From positions 1-6,450 of the forward strand of contig DAOUSS010000085.1 in NCBI GenBank assembly GCA_030627085.1: a stretch of 6,450 nt of DNA, read 5' to 3'. The stretch is from Candidatus Stahliibacteriota bacterium. Its GTDB lineage: Bacteria; Hydrothermota; UBA3073. The translations under genes and the position numbers were made by a program. Position 1 is the stretch's first letter. Each line of letters starts with the position of its first letter. Shown here piece by piece: positions 6,309 to 6,450 of the stretch. Under the pieces are notes generated by a model. That model searched no databases, was not told the DNA's origin, and saw only the letters and a program-made list of their open reading frames with translations.

Positions 6309-6450
6309 AAATGCAAAATGAAATTCTAAAATCCTAATTTCCAATTTCCAACAAAAATCCAAATGTCAAAGGAAGGTAGGGGTTGACAAAGAAAAATTGA
6401 AAATTTAGGAATTTGACATTTTATTGGAAATTGGTAATTGGAAATTTGAC
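6309..6450. repeat. AT-rich non-coding tract of repeated and inverted short words
   Basis: AATTTCCAATTTCCAA (6336-6351) is echoed in inverted form by ATTGGAAATT (6423-6432) and AATTGGAAATTT (6436-6447). AATGTCAAA (6362-6370) and TTTGACATT (6412-6420) are perfect 9-base inverted copies. The two sets nest, so the tract could fold into one long imperfect stem around a middle near 6371-6411. No reading frame, tRNA or convincing promoter for the leftward gene is visible. The tract runs off the window edge, so its full extent is unknown. Confidence 0.5.

Noticed and set aside
6383..6411. Plus-strand TTGACA with TAGGAA 17 bases downstream, promoter-like
   Set aside because: The -10 is poor, the tract is made of repeated AT-rich words that produce such matches by chance, and no rightward gene is visible.

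Overview
The window looks like a piece of a chromosome from a poorly characterised, probably uncultured bacterium with an outer membrane. The bacterial phoH-pgpH pair and good Shine-Dalgarno (SD) sites argue for Bacteria. An exported barrel-like protein ending in Phe argues for a diderm. The intergenic DNA is packed with short palindromes and AT-rich repeats of the kind often seen in candidate-phylum genomes (WOR-3/Stahlbacteria, Omnitrophota and similar). That placement is an impression from style and protein flavour; no phylogenetic marker is present.

All five supported genes lie on the minus strand, so transcription runs right to left. From the right: 6204-6450 is non-coding, with a GC-rich palindrome and an AT-rich tract of repeated words. 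Next comes an exported, cysteine-rich protein with a papain-like/BtrH_N-like N-terminal half (5025-6191, TTG start behind a perfect SD). An 81-base gap holding a small hairpin separates it from a tight three-gene block: a UPF0282 (COG2248) metallo-beta-lactamase-fold hydrolase of a family known mainly from archaea (4065-4943), phoH (3125-4099) and pgpH (1036-3186). Each gene of the block overlaps the next, by 35 and 62 bases. After pgpH comes a dispersed-type repeat that also supplies the last codons and stop of pgpH, then a signal-peptide protein of YjbH-like beta-barrel type (284-955). The left end (1-283) is non-coding and holds three small palindromes, each led by GTAG, which resemble REP elements, plus a short tandem repeat.

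Functionally, PhoH (KH domain plus ATPase, linked to RNA metabolism) followed by PgpH (membrane 7TM-HD phosphodiesterase, expected to degrade c-di-AMP) is a widespread bacterial pair. Here the usual next gene, ybeY, is not downstream. The overlapping archaeal-type hydrolase upstream is the most unusual partner. The two exported proteins at the edges have no evident link to this block beyond orientation. I found no mobile element gene, CRISPR array, RNA gene or complete new system.
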